NCBI GenBank assembly: GCA_965230565.1
Contig: CBDDLH010000014.1
Location: 1-64,000 of the forward strand
Reading direction: 5' to 3'
DNA from: BCD1 sp965230565
GTDB taxonomy: Bacteria > Bacteroidota > Bacteroidia > Chitinophagales > Saprospiraceae
DNA length: 64,000 bases
This document shows, in pieces, positions 32,280 to 41,346 of this stretch. Every line of letters starts with the position of its first letter. The stretch's first letter is position 1. A model generated the notes under the pieces. That model searched no databases. It had not been told where the DNA came from and saw nothing but the letters and a program-made list of their open reading frames with translations. The position numbers were made by a program, and so were the translations under genes.

Positions 32280-32908
32280 AGTTCCTTTCTGTATAAGGTT
32301 AATAATTGAATTAGCAGGAACAAGTATTAGGACAGAACTAGGTTCAAATGGTTCAAATTGTTATCTTATAGCTTCCGACCACAGGTAGGGAATGTCACTT
32401 TGTTCCATCTGTGTTCTCCCGACCTTTGGTGCGGGACAGGCTCTGTGTCTTCCCTGAGTCCCCTGTGGTTAATAAATTATGCAATATATCAATGTTTCAT
32501 TAAAACTAATTTTGTCCACAAACTCAGAATAATTATAATTTAAAGATGTGTATTATAATCATGATAGTTTTGCAACTACCACGGTGTATACATGAAATCG
32601 TTGCACAAGCAAGAAGAATTAGAAACACAACAAAAAATCGTAAATTTGAAGGAAACAGAAGATTGTTGATATTCTAATAAGCACTGAAGAAGATACTGAA
32701 TTGCTCAAAATATTGGCGCAATGATTACGCTTGCAGAAGCCCTGATAATTCATGATTCAACTATTGAATTTTTTTGGGAAACTTTAGCGTAGTAGATATA
32801 AACTGACTTGGATCTACAATTCAAAGGCATACGCAACTTTTGATGGAAAATAATTATATCCAGGTCCAGACGCTATTACATAAATTTCATGCTAAAACAA
32901 CTAGTCTT
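32280..32908 (+). other. 629-base region without an intact gene
   Basis: On the minus strand, bases about 32440-32470 read AACCACAGGGGACTCAGGG, a type of repetitive intergenic word. A 23-codon frame at 32721-32792 (MITLAEALIIHDSTIEFF) looks like the start of a Fic/Doc-type protein that has been cut off. I see no intact gene, tRNA or array. Confidence 0.4.
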
Positions 32909-35083
32909 ATGCATTCATTTCCACGTTTTTTCTCGTTGTTCATTGTTCTGTTTTTCAAGTTACCGCTACTGTTGTCTCAGGATTCGTACCATAGCGAGCT
33001 TCTCGATCAGCTCCAAAACGAGTACGGTATCAATGGAGGCGAATGGGTGATCAGCGACAGTGAAGTAAGTACACTCCAGGCTTATTACGCAGTCGATAGC
33101 GTCCAGGTTGAGCAGAAGGACGTTCTGGATATGCCTTTCACCAAATCGCTGGAACTCACCACCTATACCCGTCCGGACAATTTCTGGGAATATGCCATTC
33201 AATTTAATGCAAGTCAGTCCATCGAAGAAAGTGATGTACTGCTCCTGGTGTTTTGGGTCCGCGGGATCCAGGGCGAGCGTGGACACGGATTCATCAATCA
33301 TACTTTCGAATTAGCTGATGCACCTTATACGAGTTCCATTGCGCAACAACAAGCGCCGACCGAAAGCTGGCAACAATGGATGTTGCCGTTTGAAGCCGCA
33401 TTGGATATGTCCTCTTCCTGGTACAAGATTCACCTGGGTTTTCAAGCCCAACAACTGGAAATCGGAGGTGTAGCTGTTTTGAATTACGGAAATTCCTACG
33501 AGCTTGGGGATCTGCCTCGATCCGACCATGACCTTGACTATGAAGGCCGTGATCCGGATGCCTCCTGGAGGATAGACGCACAGAACCGAATTGAAGAATA
33601 CCGAATGGAGGACCTCTGTATTCGAGTGGTGGATACGGAAGGCAATCCGGTTGAAAATGCGGAAGTAAGCATCGACATGCAAAAACACGCCTTTGGCTTC
33701 GGCTCTTCGATTTATGTTCCGGAACGAGCACTTAATCAGTTTGGCCACTCCCAGGATGACCTCGATCAATATTACGGCACCTTTGAAGATCTTGATGGCG
33801 TTGGCCATGGATTCAATTGGGCCACCATTGATGATGAACTGCGCTGGTCGACCTGGGAAAATCCATACTGGCCGGGTGACGGACAACAACATACCCTCGA
33901 CCATTTTGAATGGTTGAAGGAGCGTGATATTCAGGTCCGGGGCCACATGCTGGTCTGGCCAGCCTTCGAGTGGTTGCCTGAGGATATTGAAAACAACCAG
34001 AACGATACTGCATACATTCGTCAACGTATCAACGATCACATTGAAGCTATTGTCGGACATCCACAGCTGGCCGGCCGGGTAGTGGATTGGAACGTCATAA
34101 ATGAACCGGCCCATCTTTTCGATATGGAAAATATTTTCGGAGGGAGGGAAGAATATGCAGAATGGTTTAAGTTAGCAGCGCAAACAGATCCCGATGCAAA
34201 ACTGTACATCAATGAATATAGCATTTTATCTTCCAGTGGCATGGACCTAAAAACGCAGGAACTGTACAAAGAGATCATTGAAGAGATTGATGCCAATGGC
34301 GGACAGGTGGATGGGGTAGGATTGGAAGCGCACATGGGATATCCCTTAACGCCTCCCGAATTGGTGTATGAGATCATCGACGAATACGCCGATCTGGGCA
34401 ATGGGAAGGAAATAAGTATTTCGGAGTACGACGCTTTGGGTGTGGATGCATTCATGGCCGGTGAGTACATGCGGGATTTTCTGACGATCACTTTTAGCCA
34501 TCCGGCGATGAAGAGTTTTTTAATGTGGGGTTATTGGGATGAAAACCATTGGTTGGGCGACGCTCCGCTTTTCCAGGATGATTGGACCCTGAAGCCCTCC
34601 GGTGCGGAATTCATCGACCTTGTTTTTAATCAATGGTGGACCAACGAACAAGGTACTACCGACAATTTGGGTGAAATAAAAGTGCCTGGATTCCTGGGAG
34701 ATTATCTGATCACTGTACAAGCCAACGGTAATACTACCCAAACCCAGGTAAGCCTGGAAAAGGACTTGGGGGTTTTTGAGATCGTCCATGGGCCGACCAG
34801 CTCTACTGAACCGGAAGCCCCTGGGGTAATATTGGAACAAAACATTCCCAATCCTTTCGTGGGAACCACTCAAATCGCTTTCACCTTGCCAGTAGCCGAC
34901 GAGGTGCGATTGTCGATTTGTGATATGCTGGGCAGGGAAGTAGCTGTTTTACAATACGGTCGTTTGGCTGCAGGAAGGCATGTGGTAAGCTACCAACCGG
35001 ATACTGAATCTCCCGGCATCTACACCTGTCGCTTACAGACAGGAACGGGTGTTTTCATCAAAAGTATGCAGCTGATCCGGTAG
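32909..35083 (+). CDS. Secreted GH10 endo-1,4-beta-xylanase with T9SS sorting domain
   Basis: The protein has 724 aa from ATG 32909, chosen because a clean signal peptide follows (LFIVLFFKLPLLLSQ); an ATG at 32843 adds 22 residues. An N-terminal beta-rich, CBM-like region (about 25-235) precedes the GH10 barrel (about 255-585), with GHMLVWP, acid/base Glu399 in VINEP and nucleophile Glu506 in ISISEYD. The C-terminal 85 residues are a Por-type sorting domain (NIPNPFVGTTQIAF to the end). It cleaves xylan outside the cell after type IX secretion. Confidence 0.92.
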   Translation: MHSFPRFFSLFIVLFFKLPLLLSQDSYHSELLDQLQNEYGINGGEWVISDSEVSTLQAYYAVDSVQVEQKDVLDMPFTKSLELTTYTRPDNFWEYAIQFNASQSIEESDVLLLVFWVRGIQGERGHGFINHTFELADAPYTSSIAQQQAPTESWQQWMLPFEAALDMSSSWYKIHLGFQAQQLEIGGVAVLNYGNSYELGDLPRSDHDLDYEGRDPDASWRIDAQNRIEEYRMEDLCIRVVDTEGNPVENAEVSIDMQKHAFGFGSSIYVPERALNQFGHSQDDLDQYYGTFEDLDGVGHGFNWATIDDELRWSTWENPYWPGDGQQHTLDHFEWLKERDIQVRGHMLVWPAFEWLPEDIENNQNDTAYIRQRINDHIEAIVGHPQLAGRVVDWNVINEPAHLFDMENIFGGREEYAEWFKLAAQTDPDAKLYINEYSILSSSGMDLKTQELYKEIIEEIDANGGQVDGVGLEAHMGYPLTPPELVYEIIDEYADLGNGKEISISEYDALGVDAFMAGEYMRDFLTITFSHPAMKSFLMWGYWDENHWLGDAPLFQDDWTLKPSGAEFIDLVFNQWWTNEQGTTDNLGEIKVPGFLGDYLITVQANGNTTQTQVSLEKDLGVFEIVHGPTSSTEPEAPGVILEQNIPNPFVGTTQIAFTLPVADEVRLSICDMLGREVAVLQYGRLAAGRHVVSYQPDTESPGIYTCRLQTGTGVFIKSMQLIR

Positions 35084-35246
35084 CCGGGAAAGTGAAATGA
35101 GTAGAAATTTTTTAGAAAAAGCGTGAAGGCTGTATGTAACAACGGTTATGACGGTCTGTGTTGCCGGGCACGTAAAGCCTGATTGATATCCAACATTAAA
35201 AATGATTAGCATCAAGATAAATTTCCTGCACACAATCCTTGTTAAC

Positions 35247-35759
35247 ATGAAAGCAATATTTATGCTATCAATGTTACTACTCTTGCTAAACTCATGTGCA
35301 AAATCCAATAAAAGTTCAGAAGAAAAAAATCAAATAACATACTCACAACCAAATAGTAAATCGTCAAATTTTGAGACAGCATCAGAGCTTACGCCGGAGC
35401 AGGAATCTGCATTCGATGCATTAAATACATTACAGGTAAGTACGGACGAAATGAATCGCCTGTATTCCACTTTTGCAGGAATAGTTCATTCTTGTTATCC
35501 GCCGGATACCAGTGTTATCATTTCACAATCTGAGTTGCGGGCAGCTATGAAGCAATTTGTAACAAAAAATTGCACTGGGCTTACCGTTGAAGAACGTAGT
35601 GTCCTTGCTGCAGCTTCGGTTATAGCTCAGGAAGAATATAATGTGTTACTTTGTCTGGGCTATGCGCCTGATGTATCTTTTGAAAACGGCGCGCCTATGA
35701 GTGGAACCTGGATCATACCAGGTGTTCTTGGGCGAAGAGATGTGATCATTGTATGGTGA
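35247..35759 (+). CDS. Hypothetical lipoprotein
   Basis: The protein has 170 aa. The ATG at 35247 gives a standard signal (MKAIFMLSMLLLLLNSC) with the lipid-accepting Cys17; an upstream ATG at 35202 is in frame but less likely. The mature part is Ser-rich for about 35 residues, then a helical domain with three Cys (SCYP, NCTG, LCLG). No family recognised. The DinB-like gene follows 18 bases after its stop. Confidence 0.75.
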   Translation: MKAIFMLSMLLLLLNSCAKSNKSSEEKNQITYSQPNSKSSNFETASELTPEQESAFDALNTLQVSTDEMNRLYSTFAGIVHSCYPPDTSVIISQSELRAAMKQFVTKNCTGLTVEERSVLAAASVIAQEEYNVLLCLGYAPDVSFENGAPMSGTWIIPGVLGRRDVIIVW

Positions 35760-35777
35760 TAAGAAAAAAACAAAACA

Positions 35778-36299
35778 ATGGAAAAACCAGAGACAAAAGA
35801 GAATCCGGCATTTTTAGAATATGTGTATCAGTTAAATGAAGGTACTGAATTGCCGGAGGCTCTTAACCTTAGCTTGAAAGCAATCGATAACCTTGATATA
35901 GCTCAATTAAATAGGATTGGCTTAAAAACTTATGAACAAGGTAAATGGACCATTCATAAAATATTACAGCACCTCATTGATTGGGAAAGAGTCTGGTGTT
36001 TTAGAGCCATAATTTTTGCTCGTGGAGAAGGGACCATCCCGGAAGCACATGACCAGGAAATAATGGGTGAAAATTCAAATGCAGATGAACGGTCCATTGA
36101 GCAGTTGGTTAATGAACTTCGAATTGTACGCCAATCGACGATAATGATGTTTGAATCTTTCAACAAGAAAATACTGGAAACAAGCTGTAAATTTTTTGAA
36201 TATGAAATGCCTCTTTTTGCGATTGGACTCACTATCACTGCACATCAAATACACCATTTTAACATAATAAATGAAAGATATTTACCTTTGGATAAATAA
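35778..36299 (+). CDS. DinB-superfamily protein
   Basis: The protein has 173 aa with the four-helix DinB/YfiT layout. KWTIHKILQHLIDWE (His65) and TAHQIHHFNIINERY (His156 and His159/160) supply the three metal-binding histidines of the family. Members bind a divalent metal and act as thiol-dependent transferases or damage-related proteins; the substrate is not predictable. It may be cotranscribed with the lipoprotein 18 bases upstream. Confidence 0.88.
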   Translation: MEKPETKENPAFLEYVYQLNEGTELPEALNLSLKAIDNLDIAQLNRIGLKTYEQGKWTIHKILQHLIDWERVWCFRAIIFARGEGTIPEAHDQEIMGENSNADERSIEQLVNELRIVRQSTIMMFESFNKKILETSCKFFEYEMPLFAIGLTITAHQIHHFNIINERYLPLDK

Positions 36300-36431
36300 A
36301 TGGCAATTAACAATAAAGCTTAAATCCTGTTGTTGTTAATGTGTAACTGCCCAAGGCGAAATGCCAGCTACACAGAGCGTAAAAATCATGGCAAGTAAAT
36401 CACAACACAATACAAAAAAAAATTAGATCAA

Positions 36432-36680
36432 ATGAACCAAAAAGAACTCTCTCAATTAACGGACGAAGAATTGCTGGAAGTAGCAAAAAACAACAAACCA
36501 TCACCCGTCATAGACGCGTTTTTCATTGGGTTTTTAGTCGGAATAATAATTTATGGTTTTGCCGCAAACACCTGGGGTTTTCTTACTTTAATTCCTTTGT
36601 ATTTGATTTACATCTTTTTGAAGAAACCAAAGAAATATGATGCAATGAAGAAAGAATTAAAAGAACGAAACTTGCAATAA
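36432..36680 (+). CDS. Small two-helix membrane protein
   Basis: The protein has 82 aa. An N-terminal helix with QLTDEELLEVAKNNK, typical of a small Bacteroidota family, leads into two transmembrane segments (about 27-45 and 48-64), then a Lys-rich tail. The role is unknown. It stands alone between the DinB-like and DUF4153 genes. Confidence 0.75.
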   Translation: MNQKELSQLTDEELLEVAKNNKPSPVIDAFFIGFLVGIIIYGFAANTWGFLTLIPLYLIYIFLKKPKKYDAMKKELKERNLQ

Positions 36681-36766
36681 ACCAAGTACTCTACCTTTGA
36701 TAGTCGAGAAAGATGTGTGTGATTTAGTAAAACTTCGTAAATTCCTTCCTCAAAAAACAGTAAGTC

Positions 36767-38557
36767 ATGGCTTTCAAACTCGCTTCCCTGGAAACTATTC
36801 TCGACAGATTTTGGAATACCTTCCAAAGATTTCCCTTGTCTATCATCACGGCAATTGCCGGGACTATCACCCTAATGATCATGCTGAATGTCAATGATTG
36901 GGATATGGAACAGGATCTGATTAGGGTTACGCTGGCTTGTATCGTGGTCATGCCTGCCCTCATCGCAGTCGGAACTTTCGGGGAAGCAAGGAGGCTGTCT
37001 TCGGTAGGGATCTGGGTAATGAAAGCTGTGGTCCTTGCGCTTGGGGTAGTGTTCTGGTTGACGGTCGATCACCTGGAAGGGTATAAATATCCGGTAGTAT
37101 TCCTTTTGCTGGTTTTGGCAACACACCTTATGGTGGCCTTTGCGCCATGGATAGGGGGGAAGAAGGAAGGGTTCTGGCAATACAACAAACAATTGTTCCT
37201 GCAAATCCTGGTGGCGGTGATCTATTCAGGTGTATTATTTGCCGGGCTGGCCATTGCTATTCTGGCTGTAGATCAGTTGTTCAATGCAAATATCGACGAA
37301 GAGACCTACCTGCGCTTGTTCTTTTTTATCGGCGGGATCTTTAATACCATTTTCTTTCTTTCAGGCGTGCCCCGTGATTTCCAAGCCCTGGAAAGCGATG
37401 AAAGTTATCCCAAGGGATTAAAAATATTTACCCAATATGTACTTCTGCCTTTGGTATTCATTTACCTGTTGATTTTATATGCTTATATGGCCAAGATCCT
37501 GATTCAGGCGGAGTGGCCGGTGGGCTGGGTGTCTATTCTCGTATTGTGTTTTTCCATTGCGGGTATTTTTTCGTTTTTACTGATCTACCCTTTGCGCGAC
37601 AAACAGGAGGAGCGCTGGATCAGTGTTTTCAATCGTTGGTTTTATATCGCCCTCATCCCGTTGACGGTGATGTTATTTGTGGCCATATTCAAACGTTTAC
37701 AGCAATACGGATTTACAGAGGAGCGATATTTTGTGTTGCTGCTGGCATTTTGGCTTACCGGTATCATTGCGTACTTTTTGATCAGTAAAAAGGATGATAT
37801 CCGGGTTATTCCGGTGTCCCTGTTTGTGTTGAGTATTGCGGGAGTTTTTACGGCTTTTCCCATTGCCAGGATGAGCCAGCTTAACCGTTTTGAGGCTATG
37901 TTGGAAAAATATGACCTGCTGGAGAATGGCAAGATCAAACTGGGAGAAAAGCAGCCTGATTTTGAAATGGAAAAAGACTTGTCCTCCATATTTGATTTTC
38001 TCGATGACCGGGAGGATATGGCGTATATTCAGCCGTATGTGTCTTTTGCTTTGGACTCATTGGATGCCGAAGTGAATAAAGGCAGAAAACGGGGCGGTCG
38101 ACTTGGTTCGAGGGTGATGAGTGAATTGGGCATGACCTATCGCTCGAAATACAGTAATGCTCCAAATTCCGGTAATGAATTTGAAACTTATTCTTACTAC
38201 GGCCCAGCTAACGAATCTTTTGAAGTTTCTGGATATGAGCGGATGCGTCGGCAGTATTTTAATGAAACCATTAATTACGAGGACAAGGAACCCTACATGT
38301 TATTTGAAGAGGAAGCTGGATATGTAATTACTTATAAAGACAAAAAACTACCAGTTGACCTTTTTGCCTTCGCCCAAAAAATGGCTCGGGAAAACCCAAA
38401 AGGAACCTATGATCCACTAGACGAAATTCTGCTGGAAGAGGAGAATGATGAGCTTGCCGTACGGCTGTATTTTATTGATTTCCGTTTTGAAATGGACAAT
38501 GACGGCAAGATTGAAAATATTTCCGGTAGTGCGTGGATGCTGGTGAGGGAGAAGTAG
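36767..38557 (+). CDS. DUF4153 membrane protein
   Basis: The protein has 596 aa. About eleven transmembrane helices fill residues 25-375, in the order and spacing of DUF4153 (LERFWxxFxRFPLxI-type start, AILAVDQLF, IFNTIFFLSGVPRDF with the family's G-x-P). The last 220 residues are a soluble domain with charged strands. Function unknown. A 15-bp palindrome lies 23 bases after the stop and may terminate it. Confidence 0.88.
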   Translation: MAFKLASLETILDRFWNTFQRFPLSIITAIAGTITLMIMLNVNDWDMEQDLIRVTLACIVVMPALIAVGTFGEARRLSSVGIWVMKAVVLALGVVFWLTVDHLEGYKYPVVFLLLVLATHLMVAFAPWIGGKKEGFWQYNKQLFLQILVAVIYSGVLFAGLAIAILAVDQLFNANIDEETYLRLFFFIGGIFNTIFFLSGVPRDFQALESDESYPKGLKIFTQYVLLPLVFIYLLILYAYMAKILIQAEWPVGWVSILVLCFSIAGIFSFLLIYPLRDKQEERWISVFNRWFYIALIPLTVMLFVAIFKRLQQYGFTEERYFVLLLAFWLTGIIAYFLISKKDDIRVIPVSLFVLSIAGVFTAFPIARMSQLNRFEAMLEKYDLLENGKIKLGEKQPDFEMEKDLSSIFDFLDDREDMAYIQPYVSFALDSLDAEVNKGRKRGGRLGSRVMSELGMTYRSKYSNAPNSGNEFETYSYYGPANESFEVSGYERMRRQYFNETINYEDKEPYMLFEEEAGYVITYKDKKLPVDLFAFAQKMARENPKGTYDPLDEILLEEENDELAVRLYFIDFRFEMDNDGKIENISGSAWMLVREK

Positions 38558-38579
38558 GCAGTCTTCGGTCCTTTTGCTT

Positions 38580-38613
38580 AGAAATACTATTTTTCCAAAA
38601 AAATAGTATTTCT
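38580..38613 (+). terminator. Perfect 15-bp palindrome: terminator or operator
   Basis: AGAAATACTATTTTT (38580-38594) and its exact complement (38599-38613) are separated by CCAA. It follows the DUF4153 stop by 23 bases and precedes the promoter of the toxin-antitoxin pair by about 20. AT-richness and position allow either an intrinsic terminator or an operator bound by the antitoxin. Confidence 0.6.
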
Positions 38614-38633
38614 CAAGGAGAATATTGAAAGAC

Positions 38634-38664
38634 TTGCTTTGATGGAGAAAATGGTTTAACTTTG
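38634..38664 (+). promoter_or_regulatory. Candidate Bacteroidota-type promoter of the vapBC-like operon
   Basis: TTG (38634-38636) and TAACTTTG (38657-38664) are separated by 20 bases. This fits the -33/-7 (TTTG and TAnnTTTG) promoter layout of the phylum. The GTG start of the antitoxin lies 40 bases further. Confidence 0.5.
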
Positions 38665-38704
38665 TGAACCATAATGAATCATTTTTTGAACTAAATTAAT
38701 TGTT

Positions 38705-38956
38705 GTGAAATCTATTACTATACACAAACTGGATCCGGAGTTAGCATCTGCAATTGAAAAAATTGTACAGACTACTGGATTGAGTCAAAATAAAGTAATA
38801 AAAAAATTACTTAAAAAAGCCTTAGGTCTTGAGGGAAAAGGAGGTCCCAAAAGGGACCTTAGTAAATTTGCCGGTAAATGGGAAAAAAAGGAAGCAGATG
38901 CTTTTGAAAAGTCTACTGCTATTTTTGAACAAATTGATGAAGAATTATGGCAATGA
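38705..38956 (+). CDS. VapB-like ribbon-helix-helix antitoxin
   Basis: The protein has 83 aa, GTG start. The N-terminal strand SITIHKLDPELASAIEKIV and helices SQNKVIKKLLKKAL make a ribbon-helix-helix DNA-binding domain of CopG/Arc type. The acidic/basic tail (about 50-83), ending in EQIDEELWQ, would wrap the toxin. It neutralises the PIN toxin and should repress its own operon. The stop overlaps the toxin start (ATGA). Confidence 0.85.
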   Translation: MKSITIHKLDPELASAIEKIVQTTGLSQNKVIKKLLKKALGLEGKGGPKRDLSKFAGKWEKKEADAFEKSTAIFEQIDEELWQ

Positions 38957-39354
38957 TAAAAAAGGTATTGTTAGATACGAATGCTTACACAGCATTGATG
39001 CTTAATGAACCTGAAGTCGTTGCTATTCTTGAAAAGGCAGAAGAAATCTATATTCCTGTTGTAGTTTTGGGAGAATTGTTTTTTGGTTTCGCAAATGGTA
39101 GTAGAAATAAAGAAAACCTTCATTTATTAAATGACTTTCTGGCTTTGCCTGGTGTTTCCATTCTCAATACTAGTATGGAAACAGCTGAAATTTATGCCAA
39201 GTTACTTTTAGCTCTCAGAAAAAAAGGGAAACCAATTCCTACAAATGATATTTGGATTGCCGCTTTGGCAGTTGAAACCGGAGCATTAGTAATTTCAAAC
39301 GATAATCACATGTCCTATATCGATCAAATAAGGTTATGGGATGGTAATAAATAA
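38953..39354 (+). CDS. PIN-domain toxin, VapC-like
   Basis: The protein has 133 aa from ATG 38953, which overlaps the antitoxin stop in ATGA; another ATG two codons upstream is possible. PIN acidic residues are visible: Asp8 (LLDTNAY), Glu41 (VVLGELFFG), Asp99 (TNDIWIAA) and Asp117 (ISNDNHM). VapC toxins are metal-dependent RNases that usually cut tRNA or rRNA. It forms an operon with the RHH antitoxin. Confidence 0.9.
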   Translation: MIKKVLLDTNAYTALMLNEPEVVAILEKAEEIYIPVVVLGELFFGFANGSRNKENLHLLNDFLALPGVSILNTSMETAEIYAKLLLALRKKGKPIPTNDIWIAALAVETGALVISNDNHMSYIDQIRLWDGNK

Positions 39355-39356
39355 GC

Positions 39357-40136
39357 TCAATCTTCCCCACAATCCACTTTCAAACCATCATAAGCAAAAA
39401 ACACATTGTCCGGTAATGTTGGTTCCACATCAGCCTGTTTGCCCATCTTATGGCTGATGTGGGTTAGGAATGCTTTCTTTGGATTGATTATTTTGATGAT
39501 CTCCAGTGCTTCTTCCAGGGTTAGATGAGAGTAATGTTGCTTTTGTTGCAGGGCATTTAATGCCAGGTATTCGACGCCATCCAATTTGGCGAGTTCTTCC
39601 GAAGCAATGGTTTTGGCGTCGGTGACATAGGCGAATTGCTCAAATCGGAAACCTAAAACCGGTAGTTTGCCATGTATCGCTTCAAGCGGCGTAACCGGAA
39701 TGCCTGCTGCTTTAAAAGGGGTATCCTTATCCACATGAATCAGGTCGACACTGGGAGCTCCAGGGTAGGGGCTCGGTCCGAAGACATACTGGAATCTTCT
39801 TTTCAGGTCTGTGGCAGTAAATTCATCCGTATAAACGGGCATGTCCTGGCGGGTCATAAAATTGAAGGGGCGGATATCGTCCATGCCGGCAGTATGGTCA
39901 TTGTGGATGTGGGTGACGAGAATGGCATCCAGGCGCCCAACCTTTTCCCGTAACATCTGTTGCCTGAAATCCGGTCCGCAGTCAATCAGGATGTTCTTGT
40001 CTTCTGCTTCTATAAGCACTGAAGTTCTAAGGCGGTTATCCCTTGGGTCAGAAGAGGTGCAGGCTTCACAGGAGCAACCGATCATGGGTATTCCTACGGA
40101 GGTTCCTGTTCCAAGAAAAGTTACTTTAATTTTCAT
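39357..40136 (-). CDS. MBL-fold phosphoribosyl-cyclic-phosphodiesterase-like (PhnP-like) hydrolase
   Basis: The protein has 259 aa. LGTGTSVGIPMIGCSCEAC carries the zinc-site cysteines (C21, C23, C26) typical of PhnP-type enzymes. The metal-binding THIHNDHTAG holds His76, His78, Asp80 and His81, and GIPVTPLEAIHG and FLTHISHKM supply further metal ligands. It should hydrolyse a cyclic phosphodiester, though the natural substrate here is not clear. Its start overlaps the end of the upstream gene by 11 bases; both form a minus-strand operon. Confidence 0.88.
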   Translation of the reverse strand: MKIKVTFLGTGTSVGIPMIGCSCEACTSSDPRDNRLRTSVLIEAEDKNILIDCGPDFRQQMLREKVGRLDAILVTHIHNDHTAGMDDIRPFNFMTRQDMPVYTDEFTATDLKRRFQYVFGPSPYPGAPSVDLIHVDKDTPFKAAGIPVTPLEAIHGKLPVLGFRFEQFAYVTDAKTIASEELAKLDGVEYLALNALQQKQHYSHLTLEEALEIIKIINPKKAFLTHISHKMGKQADVEPTLPDNVFFAYDGLKVDCGED

Positions 40137-40425
40137 CCGCCGGGTTTGTTTCGGATTCTTTTTTTGCGGTGTGTTTGTTGATATCTTTCAATAATTTTAA
40201 AGAATCCTCAGACAGCGCCTTTTCCTCAATTTCGATTTTTGAAAGGATGTCAAATAAAACGTTCATCCGGGCCTCTGTATCGAAAAATTTATTGACAACA
40301 GCGATTTTGCGGTCTTCGACAATACAGTATCCCGATTGAAAGTTTCCTTTCTCGTAACGGATGGTATACTCCAGTTCGCCGAAAAGCGCTTCGAGTTTTT
40401 TCAGATTGTTTCTTGTGTATCTCAT
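40126..40425 (-). CDS. Small conserved hypothetical protein
   Basis: The protein has 99 aa. It starts with MRYTRNNLKKLEALFGELEYTIRYEKGNFQSGYC and ends in a charged tail. This looks like a small Bacteroidota protein often placed beside MBL hydrolase genes, with no assigned function. The stop overlaps the start of the MBL gene, so the two are translationally coupled. Confidence 0.8.
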   Translation of the reverse strand: MRYTRNNLKKLEALFGELEYTIRYEKGNFQSGYCIVEDRKIAVVNKFFDTEARMNVLFDILSKIEIEEKALSEDSLKLLKDINKHTAKKESETNPADEN

Positions 40426-40596
40426 ATATCTCTGTACTAAATAACTTTTCGATTAGTTTAGGTGAAATACTTCCTGTACAGGATGTTTGCAAAAGATCAG
40501 ATAAACGGAATCGAAAAGTTATTTTAATATTCACAAAAGTAATAGACTGAAGTTCAAAAAATAAAAATTTATTTACTTTTACAAAAAATACAAAGC

Positions 40597-40977
40597 ATGA
40601 AGAAACTACTTTTCGGAAGCCTGGTATTCTTTTTTGTCTTATACCACTCATCATGTAAATCCGAACCGGAAGAAAATTTCGACGCATTGGTCGGCCAATG
40701 GGAGCTGGAAACAGCTACCAATAACGGTAAACCCACCGAGCTGCTCACCGGCTTGTACTTCAATTTTGAAGATGATGGATCAATGCGGACCAATGTGACC
40801 GGATCGCCGGAAAGTGTTACTTATTCCATCGCGGATGGAACGATTCAGCAAAGGGAAGGCAGAATCGATGTGGATTATGAAATCCAGACGCTTAACGATA
40901 CCCTTTTAATTCTTACCACCAAAATCAGAAATGCTAATTTTCGCTTCAACTTAAACCGGGTAATGGACGGAGAGTAA
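40597..40977 (+). CDS. Small lipocalin-like lipoprotein
   Basis: The protein has 126 aa. The signal ends at YHSSC (Cys20). The mature chain opens LVGQWELETATNNGKPTELLTGLYFNFEDDG and continues in short beta strands, the pattern of lipocalin-like DUFs (DUF4923/5640-type) of Bacteroidota. Probably a small ligand-binding barrel on the membrane surface. Confidence 0.75.
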   Translation: MKKLLFGSLVFFFVLYHSSCKSEPEENFDALVGQWELETATNNGKPTELLTGLYFNFEDDGSMRTNVTGSPESVTYSIADGTIQQREGRIDVDYEIQTLNDTLLILTTKIRNANFRFNLNRVMDGE

Positions 40978-41346
40978 GGAGGTGATGTTTTTCGAGTTGG
41001 TTGAGTTGTCGTGTGTTGTTATTCAAAAACCTGACTTTTCTTCAAAAAGGTGCTACTCCAGGCATCATAATCCTTGAAAGTATTGTTATACTTATGTAGC
41101 TTTATTAACCCAAATTGCGATTTATCGCTATTTGGCAAAAAACAAGCTTCAAATGGCAACATTCAAAAGAACAGGGGCTATAACCCACTGTTTTTGTCAG
41201 TTGTTAATTGATTTTTGAGTATTGCTCAAGGTGCATTGTAACTTGAGTCAATTAAGGTGTCGCACATCATTGAGTATTTCGTCCGCAAATGACAGGTGAC
41301 AGTACCACTTGTAATTGGTGTGACATAAACCTTTAATTTTTGTCCA
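40978..41346 (+). other. Gene-free spacer
   Basis: The spacer is 369 bases long. The only local structure is short: TTGCGATTTATCGC near 41114. No promoter I can place with confidence, no RNA gene, and the minus frames present are shadows of the next gene. Confidence 0.4.

Noticed and set aside
35111..35170. AACAACGGTT segment as an extra cassette junction
   Set aside because: It has no stem, no partner box on either side, and lies 7 kb beyond the array between ordinary genes.
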